Below, in pieces: positions 33,727-42,640 of a stretch of DNA of 64,000 nt. Origin of the DNA: Lachnospiraceae bacterium C1.1 (GTDB taxonomy: Bacteria > Bacillota > Clostridia > Lachnospirales > Lachnospiraceae); assembly GCA_030434875.1 (NCBI GenBank), contig JAUISW010000001.1, positions 693,501-757,500 on the forward strand, written 5' to 3'. Within the stretch, counting starts at the first letter, position 1, and every line of letters begins with the position of its first letter. The notes below the pieces were generated by a model. It saw only the letters and a list, made by a program, of their open reading frames with translations. It was not told the DNA's origin and did not search any database. A program made the translations under genes and the position numbers.

Positions 33727-33922
33727 ATTGATTTATCTTCCTATTTCTGATTTTTATCTTTAATCTTCATACAGTATAGCGTTAAAAATAGAATCATGCA
33801 ACAAAATGACATATAGCTAGTACTATTTAATATTGTAAAGATAATAGAAAAAGGTTATTCTAAAAACATAGAAAAAAAGATCCGCTTAATACAAAGGGAT
33901 GATCGGAAAGGTGATAATAACA

Positions 33923-35092
33923 ATGATAGAGAAGGTAATTGAAGAATTTAAAAACAGATTTGGCGCTGATGGAGATATCAGATGCTATTTTGCACCGGGA
34001 CGAGTAAATCTTATCGGTGAGCATACAGATTATAACGGTGGACACGTATTTCCATGTGCTCTTTCCATGGGAAATTATGCAGTTGCCAGAAAAAGAGAAG
34101 ACAGAAAAGTAAGATGGTTCAATATGACATATCCTGCTGATGGAGTAAGGGTAATGGAGATTGATAGTTTTGCGCCAAATGATAATGGTGTATGGTATGA
34201 CTATCAGGCCGGAGTTATCTGGGCGTTGAAAGAGAACGGTCATGAAATTCCTACAGGTTATGACATGGTAATGCTTTCAGACATGCCTGCAGGAAGCGGA
34301 CTTTCAGCTTCTGCTTCGATCGAGGAAATTCCTGCAGTTATTTGCAGAGATCTTTTTGATCTTCCGATAGATATGGTTGAATGTGCAAAGCTTGGTCAGT
34401 ATTCAGAGAATAAATACAATGGAATGAACTGCGGAATAATGGATCAGTTCGCTTCAGCGATGGGTAAAAAGGATTGCGCTATTTTCCTTGATACATCAAA
34501 TCTTGAATTTACTTATGTTCCTCTTAATCTTAAAGATGAAAAGATTGTCATCACAAACAGTAAGGTAAAACATCAGCTTGCAGGAAGTGCATATAATGAC
34601 AGAAGACGTGAGAGTGAAGAGGCACTTAAGGATCTGCAGACAGTTGTAGATATAGCTTCACTTGGAGAACTTGATGAGGAAGGATTTGAGAAGCATAAAT
34701 CTGCAATTAAAAATGAGATAAATCTGAAGAGAGCAAAGCATGCTGTTTATGAAAACCAGAGAACAATTCACGCTGTAGATGCACTTAAGAAGGGTGATCT
34801 TGCAGCATTTGGAAAATTAATGAACGAATCACATGTTTCACTCCGTGACGATTATGAAGTTTCCTGTCCTGAACTGGATGTGCTTGCTGAAGAAGCGTGG
34901 AAGATCGATGGAGTAGTAGGTTCGAGAATGACCGGTGGCGGATTCGGCGGATGCACAGTAAGCATTGTAAAAAATGATAAAGTTGATGAATTCAAGGCAA
35001 CTATCAGTAAAATATATAAAGAGCGCACAGGACTTGACTGCGAGTTTTATATTGCTGATGCAAGTGAAGGCGCAAGAAGGCTTGATGCCTGA
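33923..35092 (+). CDS. galK: Galactokinase
   Basis: 389 residues of the GHMP kinase family; phosphorylates galactose at C1. Motif 1 PGRVNLIGEHTDYNGGHVFPC (split around residue 25), the phosphate-binding PAGSGLSASASIE (about 112-124) and motif 3 GSRMTGGGFGGCTVS are intact, with the catalytic Asp in MDQFAS. I start at 33923 because AAAGGTG lies 9 bases upstream; an ATG eight codons earlier sits directly on its purine tract. First gene of galK-galT, divergent from the AraC regulator; the gap contains AT-rich sequence but no promoter I can fix with confidence. Confidence 0.95.
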   Translation: MIEKVIEEFKNRFGADGDIRCYFAPGRVNLIGEHTDYNGGHVFPCALSMGNYAVARKREDRKVRWFNMTYPADGVRVMEIDSFAPNDNGVWYDYQAGVIWALKENGHEIPTGYDMVMLSDMPAGSGLSASASIEEIPAVICRDLFDLPIDMVECAKLGQYSENKYNGMNCGIMDQFASAMGKKDCAIFLDTSNLEFTYVPLNLKDEKIVITNSKVKHQLAGSAYNDRRRESEEALKDLQTVVDIASLGELDEEGFEKHKSAIKNEINLKRAKHAVYENQRTIHAVDALKKGDLAAFGKLMNESHVSLRDDYEVSCPELDVLAEEAWKIDGVVGSRMTGGGFGGCTVSIVKNDKVDEFKATISKIYKERTGLDCEFYIADASEGARRLDA

Positions 35093-35118
35093 AAAACATT
35101 TTGAAAGGAAGTAGAGTT

Positions 35119-36618
35119 ATGTCGTTTGATATAAATCAGACCATAAAAAATCTTTTAGGATATGGACGCCTTACAGGACTTATTTCAGAAGATGATGAAG
35201 TTTATACAAGAAATCTTTTGCTTGAGCGCCTTGGTCTGGACAGTTATGAAGAAGTTGAATCTGTTACATCTAATGATCTTGAAACAATATTGTCGGAAAT
35301 TATTGATTATGCATACGAAAATAAGCTTATAGAAGATAACGGACCGGTTGCAAGAGATCTTTTTGATACTAAGATCATGAACTGTCTGGTAGGACGTCCG
35401 TCAGAAATCAGGCAGAAATTCAGAGAGCTTTATGAGGAAAGCCCTAAAAAAGCCACAGACTGGTTTTATAAATTCAGTCAGGATACGGATTATATCCGCC
35501 GTTACAGGATCAAAAAGGATATGAAATGGGTTACTTCAACTGAATATGGTGACCTGGATATCACCATAAACTTAAGTAAACCGGAAAAGGATCCGAGAGC
35601 AATTGCAGCTGCAAAGAATGCACCGCAGACAGCTTATCCTAAATGCCAGCTCTGCATGGAGAATGAGGGATATGCAGGAAGGCTTAACCATCCTGCAAGG
35701 GAGAATCACAGACTTATCCCTATAACAATAGCAAACCAGCAGTTTTATCTGCAGTATTCACCGTATGTATATTATAATGAGCATTGCATAGTTTTTAATA
35801 AAGAGCATGTTCCGATGAAGATTGACAGGGCTGCTTTTGAGAAGCTTTTTGATTTTGTAAAGCTTTTCCCTCATTACACGATTGGCTCTAATGCTGATCT
35901 TCCGATAGTTGGAGGCTCAATTCTTTCGCATGACCACTTCCAGGGCGGAAATTATGAATTCCCCATGGCAAGGGCTGACTACCTTAGAACCTTTACAATA
36001 GAAGGTTATGAAGATGTAGAAGCAGGCGTTATAAAATGGCCGTTAAGTGTTATAAGACTTAGAGGTAAGGATAGCACAGAGCTTATAAACCTGTCGGAAA
36101 AGATATTGAAAAAATGGCGCAGCTACACTGATGAAGGTGCATTTATTTTTGCAGAGACAGATGGTGAGCCACATAATACAATAACACCGATAGTCAGAAT
36201 GAGAGAGGATAAATACGAGATCGACCTTACCCTCAGAAATAATATTACAACAAAGGAATGTCCGCTCGGACTTTATCATCCACACAGTGAACTGCATCAT
36301 ATCAAGAAAGAGAATATCGGCCTGATAGAGGTAATGGGACTTGCAGTACTTCCGTCAAGACTTAAAGGAGAGATGGCATTGCTTAAGGATGCTATTCTTT
36401 CAAAGAAAGATATCCGTGCAGATGAAACCCTTGCAAAGCATGCAGACTGGGTAGACGAATTTGTAAAGAAATATGATGATATTAACGAAAAGAATATAGA
36501 TGAAATTCTGAAGAAGGAAATAGGTCTTGTTTTCAGCAGAGTACTGGAAGATGCAGGAGTTTATAAACAGACAGAAGAGGGGCAGGAAGCTCTTAAAAGA
36601 TTTACCGACAGTATCTGA
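35119..36618 (+). CDS. galT: UDP-glucose--hexose-1-phosphate uridylyltransferase (Firmicutes type)
   Basis: 499 residues; Leloir pathway exchange of UMP between UDP-glucose and galactose-1-phosphate. The length and the motif CQLCMENEGYAGRLNHPAREN (split here) belong to the longer class 2 GalT of Firmicutes. The active-site histidine motif is in GGSILSHDHFQGG (about 270-282), and HNTITPIVR and GLYHPHSELHHIKKENIGL follow. Start at the ATG at 35119 with GAAAGGAAG ahead; the TTG at 35101 lacks a site. It follows galK after 26 bases and ends at a strong terminator. No galE is present here. Confidence 0.94.
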   Translation: MSFDINQTIKNLLGYGRLTGLISEDDEVYTRNLLLERLGLDSYEEVESVTSNDLETILSEIIDYAYENKLIEDNGPVARDLFDTKIMNCLVGRPSEIRQKFRELYEESPKKATDWFYKFSQDTDYIRRYRIKKDMKWVTSTEYGDLDITINLSKPEKDPRAIAAAKNAPQTAYPKCQLCMENEGYAGRLNHPARENHRLIPITIANQQFYLQYSPYVYYNEHCIVFNKEHVPMKIDRAAFEKLFDFVKLFPHYTIGSNADLPIVGGSILSHDHFQGGNYEFPMARADYLRTFTIEGYEDVEAGVIKWPLSVIRLRGKDSTELINLSEKILKKWRSYTDEGAFIFAETDGEPHNTITPIVRMREDKYEIDLTLRNNITTKECPLGLYHPHSELHHIKKENIGLIEVMGLAVLPSRLKGEMALLKDAILSKKDIRADETLAKHADWVDEFVKKYDDINEKNIDEILKKEIGLVFSRVLEDAGVYKQTEEGQEALKRFTDSI

Positions 36619-36652
36619 AGACTTATTTAATGGAATCATTTGATAAAAAAAT

Positions 36653-36704
36653 AAAGACAGAAACAGTGATAAAGACAAAGCTTTCGCTGTTTCTGTCTTT
36701 TTTT
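36653..36704 (+). terminator. Intrinsic terminator after galT
   Basis: Perfect 14-bp stem AAAGACAGAAACAG / CTGTTTCTGTCTTT (36653-36666, 36687-36700) followed by TTTT. Confidence 0.85.
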
Positions 36705-36780
36705 GATAAATTGAAGATTATGGGTTATAATGAATTTTGATTTTCATGAATTAAATTTATTGCATCAGGAGGAAAATTAA

Positions 36781-37560
36781 ATGCAGGAGAGATTACTTGA
36801 TGATATTAGGGCTAAAAGGCCAGTGGTTCATTGTATAACCAATCAAGTAACGGTAAATTATGTAATAAACACACTGATGGGGCTTGGAGCCATGGGAGTT
36901 TCAACAAATGCTCCTCAGGAGTCGGCTGATATAACTGCAAAGTCAGATGCCCTTGTACTTAACGTAGGAACACTTACAGATTCATTGGCTGATTCAATGA
37001 TAGTAGCCGGAAGAAGGGCTAATGAGATGGGTATTCCGGTTGTACTTGATCCGGATGGAGCTGCATTCTCGAATTTTAGAAAAGATATCGTAAATGAAGT
37101 ATTAAACAATGTAGCTGTAACCTGTATCAGGGGAAATGCTTCAGATATAGCAGCATTACTCGATATGGAGCTGGAGAACGGAGCTGCTCCGGACTTTGAT
37201 GATCTGCAGATACTTTCGGACAGATATCAGACAGCTGTTGTAATGACAGGAAGCGAAGACAGAATCGTTTACAGGGCAAGCCAGGCAAGAATACTTAATG
37301 ATATTCCGATGATGAGAAGGATTTCCGGAAATGGTGCGGCTTTGAGTGCAGTAATAGCAGCATTTCTTTCCGTATCTGATATAACCAATCCGTTTGATGC
37401 TATAGTTACTGCAGCATCGGCATACAGCACGGCAGGACAGATGTCTGAGCAGAATTATGCGGCTGTAGGAAGTGCTTCCTTCGCAGCAGGAATAATCGAT
37501 GCTCTGAGCATTGTATCGGCTGCTGATCTAACCAAAAATATTAAGCTTGAGATAAGATAA
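36781..37560 (+). CDS. thiM: Hydroxyethylthiazole kinase-like protein (ThiM family, altered active site)
   Basis: 259 residues of the ribokinase-like ThiM family. Recognisable parts: RPVVHCITNQVTVNYVINTL (about 14-33), LGAMGVSTNAPQESADI, LVLNVGTL and TCIRGNASDIAAL. Two places normally invariant differ: the DPVGxGAT-type magnesium/phosphate segment reads LDPDGAAFSNFR, and the VTGTGCxL anion-hole segment reads ISGNGAALSAVIAAFL, with alanine instead of the active-site cysteine. Classical ThiM phosphorylates 5-(2-hydroxyethyl)-4-methylthiazole for thiamin salvage; this protein may be less active or use another substrate. AGGAGGAAAATTAA precedes the ATG. No TPP riboswitch or thiE is adjacent. Confidence 0.8.
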   Translation: MQERLLDDIRAKRPVVHCITNQVTVNYVINTLMGLGAMGVSTNAPQESADITAKSDALVLNVGTLTDSLADSMIVAGRRANEMGIPVVLDPDGAAFSNFRKDIVNEVLNNVAVTCIRGNASDIAALLDMELENGAAPDFDDLQILSDRYQTAVVMTGSEDRIVYRASQARILNDIPMMRRISGNGAALSAVIAAFLSVSDITNPFDAIVTAASAYSTAGQMSEQNYAAVGSASFAAGIIDALSIVSAADLTKNIKLEIR

Positions 37561-37591
37561 GCAATTAACTGTTTATGGAGGAATTTACAGA

Positions 37592-38854
37592 GTGGATGAT
37601 GTGACCGGTTGGGCCGCACTAATAATACTTATATTTTTATCAGGATTTTTTTCGGCGTCGGAAACAGCGCTGACTACAGCAAATAGGATAAAGATCCGTT
37701 CTCTTGCCGAAAATGGCGATAAGAGGGCGAAAAGACTCATGAAACTGTTTGAGAATTGGCAAAAGGTGCTTTCTGCAGTTTTAGTTGGAAATAATATAGT
37801 AAACATTGCAGCATCTTCGCTGGCTACGATAATGGCAATGAGAATAAGTCTTCCTGTCGGGATCATGACAGCTATTGTTACTCTCGTTGTACTTATCGGC
37901 GGAGAGATAACACCTAAAAACATAGCTACAGCGTATTCTGAGCAAATTGCGCTGGCAGTTGCGGGTATTTTCAGTTTTTTAACTGTTTTATTCAAACCGA
38001 TAGTCTGGATCATAAATATCATATCCAGAGGGCTGCTCTTTATAATGAGAGTGGATCTGAGCAAGGCAGATAAGTCTATGTCTGAAGAGGAATTGAGAAC
38101 CATCGTTGATGTGAGTCACGAAGACGGAGTTATTGAGTCCGGAGAGAGGACCATGATCAATAATGTGTTTGACTTCGGAGACAGCAGAGTTCGTGATATT
38201 ATGACTCCGAGGATCGATGTTACAGAAGTTGAAATAAATGCAGATTATGAGCAGGTTGCGGAACTGTTTGCGCGAGACCGTTTTACCAGACTTCCGGTAT
38301 ATGCTGAGGACATTGATAATGTAGTCGGAGTTCTCAACATGAAGGATGTTTTTATTGCCGATAAGGAAAAATTCAAGGTAAGGGAGCTTATGAGAGAAGG
38401 TTATTATACTTATGAGCTAAAGAAAATATCTGAATTACTTATCGAAATGAGAAGAAATTCCGTTACAATGGCAATTGTGCTCAATGAATATGGGGCTTCT
38501 GTAGGTATAGTAACCATCGAGGATCTGATAGAGGAGATTGTCGGAGAGATCCGTGATGAGTTTGATGACGATGAGATGGATCTTATACATGCGATAAATG
38601 AACATGAGTATGATGTTGATGGAAGTGTAAAGCTCGATGATCTGAATGATGTTCTGGGAACGGAATTCGAATCTGAAGACTATGATTCTATCGGCGGATA
38701 TCTGATAGAGCATCTTGATCATCTACCCGTGGTCGGAGATAAGGTTGAAACTGATGACGGAATAAAGTTCGAAGTTCTTTCTGCGAGCAAGAAACGAGTT
38801 GGAAGAGTATATATCGATCTTTCGGGCAAGAAGGAAAAAACTGAGGAGGAATAA
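37592..38854 (+). CDS. CNNM/CorC-HlyC family membrane protein
   Basis: 420 residues. A DUF21 (CNNM) transmembrane domain with about four helices (ALIILIFLSGFFSASETALT; AASSLATIMAM; ITPKNIATAYSEQIALAVAG; about 5-155) is followed by a CBS pair (FGDSRVRDIMTPRIDVTEVE ... GYYTYELKKISELLIEMRRN, about 190-310) and a C-terminal CorC/HlyC domain (YDVDGSVKLDDLNDVLGTEF, about 330-410). Family members are linked to magnesium or cobalt transport; the older haemolysin name is misleading. The start is GTG at 37592, with TGGAGGA eight bases upstream; no in-frame ATG fits. It is 31 bases after the ThiM-like gene. Confidence 0.9.
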   Translation: MDDVTGWAALIILIFLSGFFSASETALTTANRIKIRSLAENGDKRAKRLMKLFENWQKVLSAVLVGNNIVNIAASSLATIMAMRISLPVGIMTAIVTLVVLIGGEITPKNIATAYSEQIALAVAGIFSFLTVLFKPIVWIINIISRGLLFIMRVDLSKADKSMSEEELRTIVDVSHEDGVIESGERTMINNVFDFGDSRVRDIMTPRIDVTEVEINADYEQVAELFARDRFTRLPVYAEDIDNVVGVLNMKDVFIADKEKFKVRELMREGYYTYELKKISELLIEMRRNSVTMAIVLNEYGASVGIVTIEDLIEEIVGEIRDEFDDDEMDLIHAINEHEYDVDGSVKLDDLNDVLGTEFESEDYDSIGGYLIEHLDHLPVVGDKVETDDGIKFEVLSASKKRVGRVYIDLSGKKEKTEEE

Positions 38855-38875
38855 GGACAGGCTGATATTTTTTCC

Positions 38876-38904
38876 TTTTCAGAGATTAAAGGATGTGCTA
38901 TAAT
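38876..38904 (+). promoter_or_regulatory. Promoter of scfA
   Basis: TTTTCA (38876-38881), 17-base spacer, TATAAT (38899-38904) with TGC extended -10. Predicted start near 38911, ~50 bases before the scfA ATG. Confidence 0.6.
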
Positions 38905-38959
38905 AATCAAAAGTATGCGGAGATTTTAACTTATCACGTATCACAAGGAGGAATTATAT

Positions 38960-39106
38960 ATGAAACATGTTAAGACATTGAACACAAGAGATTACAAGAA
39001 GAGCATGAAGACAGGCGGATGCGGCGAGTGCCAGACCTCATGTCAGTCAGCCTGCAAGACAAGCTGCACAGTTGGAAATCAGTCATGTGAGAACAAGAAC
39101 AGATAA
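38960..39106 (+). CDS. scfA: SCIFF ranthipeptide precursor (six cysteines in forty-five)
   Basis: 48 residues starting MKHVKTLNTRDYKKSMKTGG, with six cysteines at 21, 24, 28, 32, 36 and 43 in the pattern CGECQTSCQSACKTSC and a last Cys in NQSCENKNR. This is the SCIFF peptide conserved across Clostridia, a RiPP whose cysteines are joined to neighbouring residues by thioether bonds made by the downstream radical SAM maturase. AAGGAGG precedes the ATG at normal spacing. It is too short for most ORF filters. The role of the mature peptide is not established; a signalling role has been proposed for related ranthipeptides. Confidence 0.96.
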   Translation: MKHVKTLNTRDYKKSMKTGGCGECQTSCQSACKTSCTVGNQSCENKNR

Positions 39107-39145
39107 TATTCTCTTGTGCAGATATTTATAACAGGTTTTTAAGAA

Positions 39146-39182
39146 AAGGGGCGCGAAGGATAAATTTTTCGCGCCTTTATTT
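39146..39182 (+). terminator. Hairpin between scfA and scfB (attenuating terminator)
   Basis: AAGGGGCGCGAA pairs with TTCGCGCCTT (39146-39157, 39168-39177), followed by TATTTATG. It probably terminates most transcripts after scfA, giving excess peptide over maturase. Confidence 0.65.
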
Positions 39183-39214
39183 ATGTTGAATAGGAAGTTG
39201 AGAAAGCAGAATTA

Positions 39215-40636
39215 ATGATTCACGAATATAAAAATAATGGCTACAATATTGTTTTGGATGTAAATTCAGGTGCGGTTCACGTAGTAGATGAAATCGTATA
39301 TGATCTTATTCCCCTTATGGAGGATAATCTCGATGCATCAGTTTCAGAACTGATGGAAAAGACATCCGGAAAATATAATGAAGCAGATATAAAAGAGGCA
39401 TCAGAAGAGATCAAAGAGCTCGCAGAGAGCGGTTCTCTCTATACAAAGGATATATATGAGGACTATGTAGAGAAGTTTACTGAGACAAAGGTAAAAGAGC
39501 CTGTAGTTAAGGCAATGTGCCTTCATATTGCCCATGACTGTAATCTTCGCTGTCAGTATTGCTTTGCTGAAGAAGGAGAATACCACGGAAGACGTGCGAT
39601 GATGAGCTATGAGGTAGGAAAGCAGGCGCTTGATTATCTTATGGATCATTCTGGACATAGAGTAAATCTTGAGGTTGATTTCTTCGGCGGAGAGCCCACA
39701 ATGAACTTTGATGTGGTAAAACAGCTCGTTGCTTACGGTCGTTCACAGGAGAAGATCAGAAATAAAAAGTTCAGATTTACACTTACTACAAATGGTGTAC
39801 TCTTAAACGATGAAATACTTGAATTTGCAAATAAGGAGATGGGAAATCTTGTCCTTTCAATAGATGGACGTAAGGAAATTCACGATAAAATGCGTCCTAC
39901 AGCAAATAAAAATGTTTCATCCTACGATCTCATCGTACCTAAATTCCAGAAGGCTGCAGAGAGCAGAAATCAGCTTAATTATTATGTAAGAGGAACTTAT
40001 ACCCACTACAATACAGATTTTGCTGCTGATGTTCTTCACCTTCATGATCTTGGATTTGAGCAGATCTCAGTGGAGCCTGTAGTCTGTGATCCAAAGGAGC
40101 CATATGCACTCACAGAGGCTGACGTACCGGCACTTATGGAGCAGTATGACATCCTTGCCAAGGAAGTTATCAAGAGAAGAAAAGCAGGTAAATTTATCAA
40201 TTTCTTCCACTTCATGATCGACCTTGAGGGTGGTCCATGCATAGCAAAGAGACTTTCCGGCTGCGGATCAGGAAGCGAATATGTTGCAGTAACTCCCTGG
40301 GGTGATATATATCCATGCCATCAGTTTGTTGGTGAAGAAGAGTTCTTACTTGGAAATGTATGGGATGGAATCGTACACCCTGAGATATCAGAAAAGTTTA
40401 CACGCTGTAATGTATATTCCAAGCCTGAATGTAAGGAATGCTTTGCTAAATTCTATTGCTCGGGCGGATGCGCAGCTAATTCATGGCATTCAACGGGTAA
40501 TGTTAACGGTAATTATAAGCTTGGCTGTGACCTTCAGAGAAAGCGTATCGAGTGTGCAATAATGATCAAGGCTGCGCTTGCTGATGCTGCCGAGGAAGAG
40601 TCTGCAAAAGAGGATTCAAAGAGAAAAGAAGCATGA
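39215..40636 (+). CDS. scfB: Thioether cross-link-forming SCIFF peptide maturase
   Basis: 473-residue radical SAM/SPASM enzyme. An N-terminal ~90-residue RRE/PqqD-like region recognises the leader (GYNIVLDVNSGAVHVVDEIV). The 4Fe-4S motif is CNLRCQYC (about 109-116), then FFGGEPTMN and LTTNGVLL. The SPASM domain binds auxiliary clusters through cysteines in GGPCIAKRLSGCGSG, YPCHQF, CNVYSKPECKECFAKFYCSG and GCDLQRKR. It installs Cys-to-Thr type thioether bonds in ScfA. It follows scfA behind a hairpin and overlaps recJ by four bases (ATGA). Confidence 0.95.
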   Translation: MIHEYKNNGYNIVLDVNSGAVHVVDEIVYDLIPLMEDNLDASVSELMEKTSGKYNEADIKEASEEIKELAESGSLYTKDIYEDYVEKFTETKVKEPVVKAMCLHIAHDCNLRCQYCFAEEGEYHGRRAMMSYEVGKQALDYLMDHSGHRVNLEVDFFGGEPTMNFDVVKQLVAYGRSQEKIRNKKFRFTLTTNGVLLNDEILEFANKEMGNLVLSIDGRKEIHDKMRPTANKNVSSYDLIVPKFQKAAESRNQLNYYVRGTYTHYNTDFAADVLHLHDLGFEQISVEPVVCDPKEPYALTEADVPALMEQYDILAKEVIKRRKAGKFINFFHFMIDLEGGPCIAKRLSGCGSGSEYVAVTPWGDIYPCHQFVGEEEFLLGNVWDGIVHPEISEKFTRCNVYSKPECKECFAKFYCSGGCAANSWHSTGNVNGNYKLGCDLQRKRIECAIMIKAALADAAEEESAKEDSKRKEA

Positions 40637-42363
40637 AAGAAAAGTGGTTTGTGATCACAAAGGGCGGAGATTATCGAGCTTTAGGAGCAAAATACGGCGT
40701 ATCGCCTGTCATAGCGAGAATCATGAGAAACCGTGGCATTATGACGGATGATGAGGCAAAAGCCTTTTTAAATACCGGAGTCGAAGGTCTGTATGACGGC
40801 AGTCTTTTTAAGGATGCGGAAAAGCTTATAAATGTTCTCAAAGCAAAAATTGAGGGACATAAAAAAATCCGTGTGATCGGAGACTACGACATAGACGGTG
40901 TATGCTCGACATATATATTGCTGCAGGGGCTGAAGACCGCCGGAGCTGATGTTGATGAAAAAATACCGCACAGAGTTAAGGACGGATATGGTTTGAATGA
41001 GAACCTTATCCGTTCAGCTTATGATGACGGCATTGATACAATAATCACCTGTGATAACGGTATTGCTGCAATAAATGAGATCAAGCTTGCAGGAGAACTC
41101 GGGATGACAGTGCTTGTTACCGATCATCACCAGGTTCCTTATGAAGAAACAGAAAGCGGAAAAAAGGAAAAACTTGTATCTGCGGAAGCTATTGTTGATC
41201 CTCACAGAAATGGTGATGAATATCCTTATAAAACAATATGCGGAGCTGTAGTTGCCTGGAAGATCATTATTTCACTTTTTAAGGCGATGGGGATTGATGA
41301 AGTTAATGCTGAAAGATTTTTTGAGCTGGCTGCCTTTGCAACAATAGGTGATGTAATGCCTCTCTCCGGAGAAAACCGTATCATAGTAAAAAACGGACTT
41401 CTCAGGCTTGAAAAGACGGATAATATCGGATTGAGGGCTCTTATTGCGATCAATGAACTGGACGAAAAAAGTCTTTCACCATATCATGTGGGATTTATTT
41501 TAGGCCCCTGTATGAATGCTGCAGGTCGTCTTGAAAGCGCAGAGACTGCACTTCAGTTATTAATGTCCGAAACGGCTGAAGAAGCGCATTCTTATGCCGT
41601 GACTCTTAAAGATCTGAACGATTCAAGAAAAGCACTTACGGATAAGGGAGTTAAAGCAGCATTGGAAATTGCTTCGCTTGATGAATATCAGAAAGATAAG
41701 ATACTTGTGATCGCGCTCAAGGACTGTCATGAATCCATTGCCGGAATAATTGCAGGAAAGGTAAGAGAAGCAACGGGTAAGCCTTCTTTTATATTGACAG
41801 ACGGAAAAACTGCTGACGGTAAGGACTGCCTTAAGGGATCGGGACGTTCCATAGATGAATATAATATGTTTGAAGGAATGTCTAAGGTAAGTGAATGTTT
41901 TCTTAAGTTTGGAGGTCATGCGACGGCAGCGGGACTTTCTCTTGAAAAAGATAAACTTGCGGAGTTCAGGGAAAAAATAAATGCCGGAGCAGATCTTACA
42001 GAAGATGATCTTGCAGTTAAAGTTCATATAGATATGGTCATTCCGTTAAACTATGTGACTTATGATCTGGTTGAGGAACTTAAGATACTTGAACCTTTTG
42101 GAACTGCGAATGAGAAACCGCTTTTTGCAGCGAAAGATCTTGAGGTCATTGACGGAAGAGTCCTGGGTGAAAGAAGAAATGTATATAAGTGCAGAGTAAA
42201 GGATCAGAGCGGAACTGTGTTAGATGCTATATATTTCGGAGAGGCAGATGCTTTTGAAAAACATGTAAAAGAACATGAAAAGATTTCTGTTACCTTTAAT
42301 CCCGATATAAATGAGTTCCGCGGATCCCGCACACTGCAGCTTGTTGTCAGAAATTATATGTAA
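40633..42363 (+). CDS. recJ: Single-stranded-DNA-specific exonuclease RecJ
   Basis: 576 residues; 5'-3' exonuclease acting in recombination and mismatch repair. DHH-family motifs: VIGDYDIDGVCSTYILLQGL (about 79-98), TCDNGIAAINE, the TDHHQVP motif (about 162-168) and the IVDPHRNGDEYPYK segment; the C-terminal DHHA1 part has LKGSGRSIDEYNMFEGM and FGGHATAAGLSL. The last ~100 residues form the OB fold (ILEPFGTANEKPLF). Its ATG overlaps the scfB stop, so translation is coupled to the peptide maturase, an unusual partnership. Confidence 0.95.
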   Translation: MKEKWFVITKGGDYRALGAKYGVSPVIARIMRNRGIMTDDEAKAFLNTGVEGLYDGSLFKDAEKLINVLKAKIEGHKKIRVIGDYDIDGVCSTYILLQGLKTAGADVDEKIPHRVKDGYGLNENLIRSAYDDGIDTIITCDNGIAAINEIKLAGELGMTVLVTDHHQVPYEETESGKKEKLVSAEAIVDPHRNGDEYPYKTICGAVVAWKIIISLFKAMGIDEVNAERFFELAAFATIGDVMPLSGENRIIVKNGLLRLEKTDNIGLRALIAINELDEKSLSPYHVGFILGPCMNAAGRLESAETALQLLMSETAEEAHSYAVTLKDLNDSRKALTDKGVKAALEIASLDEYQKDKILVIALKDCHESIAGIIAGKVREATGKPSFILTDGKTADGKDCLKGSGRSIDEYNMFEGMSKVSECFLKFGGHATAAGLSLEKDKLAEFREKINAGADLTEDDLAVKVHIDMVIPLNYVTYDLVEELKILEPFGTANEKPLFAAKDLEVIDGRVLGERRNVYKCRVKDQSGTVLDAIYFGEADAFEKHVKEHEKISVTFNPDINEFRGSRTLQLVVRNYM

Positions 42364-42368
42364 AAATC

Positions 42369-42605
42369 TTATTTATCGCTTTTTTCTTTATAATGATAGG
42401 TCTCATCTAAAACCGAACGTCCTTCACGTGCATTTTTCATCATGAGCAGGAGATGGATCATGACCGGTACGATGATAGTACTTATAAGGGCTGCAGCCAG
42501 AATTTTGCCGGAAAATTCACTTCCGATGATCGCTGCAACAAGAGTGGTAATGTAGATCAATACCAGAAAGATAACGCCGACAAGAGCGGCAACGCGTTTG
42601 AACAT
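42369..42605 (-). CDS. Small two-helix membrane protein
   Basis: 78 residues: MFKRVAALVGVIFLVLIYIT continues into a first membrane helix (about 7-27), and AAALISTIIVPVMIHLLLMM forms the second (about 36-56); a charged tail with KNAREGRSVLDETYHYKEKS follows. Both ends are probably cytoplasmic. Tail-to-tail with recJ, 5 bases apart. It reads as a typical conserved hypothetical; no function is recognised. Confidence 0.65.
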   Translation of the reverse strand: MFKRVAALVGVIFLVLIYITTLVAAIIGSEFSGKILAAALISTIIVPVMIHLLLMMKNAREGRSVLDETYHYKEKSDK

Positions 42606-42640
42606 ATTTGATTTACCTCACATAAAATGGCTTATTTACT

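Noticed and set aside
36705..36780. TPP riboswitch before the ThiM-like gene
   Set aside because: The gap is short and lacks the CUGAGA/ACCUGA core expected of a TPP riboswitch.
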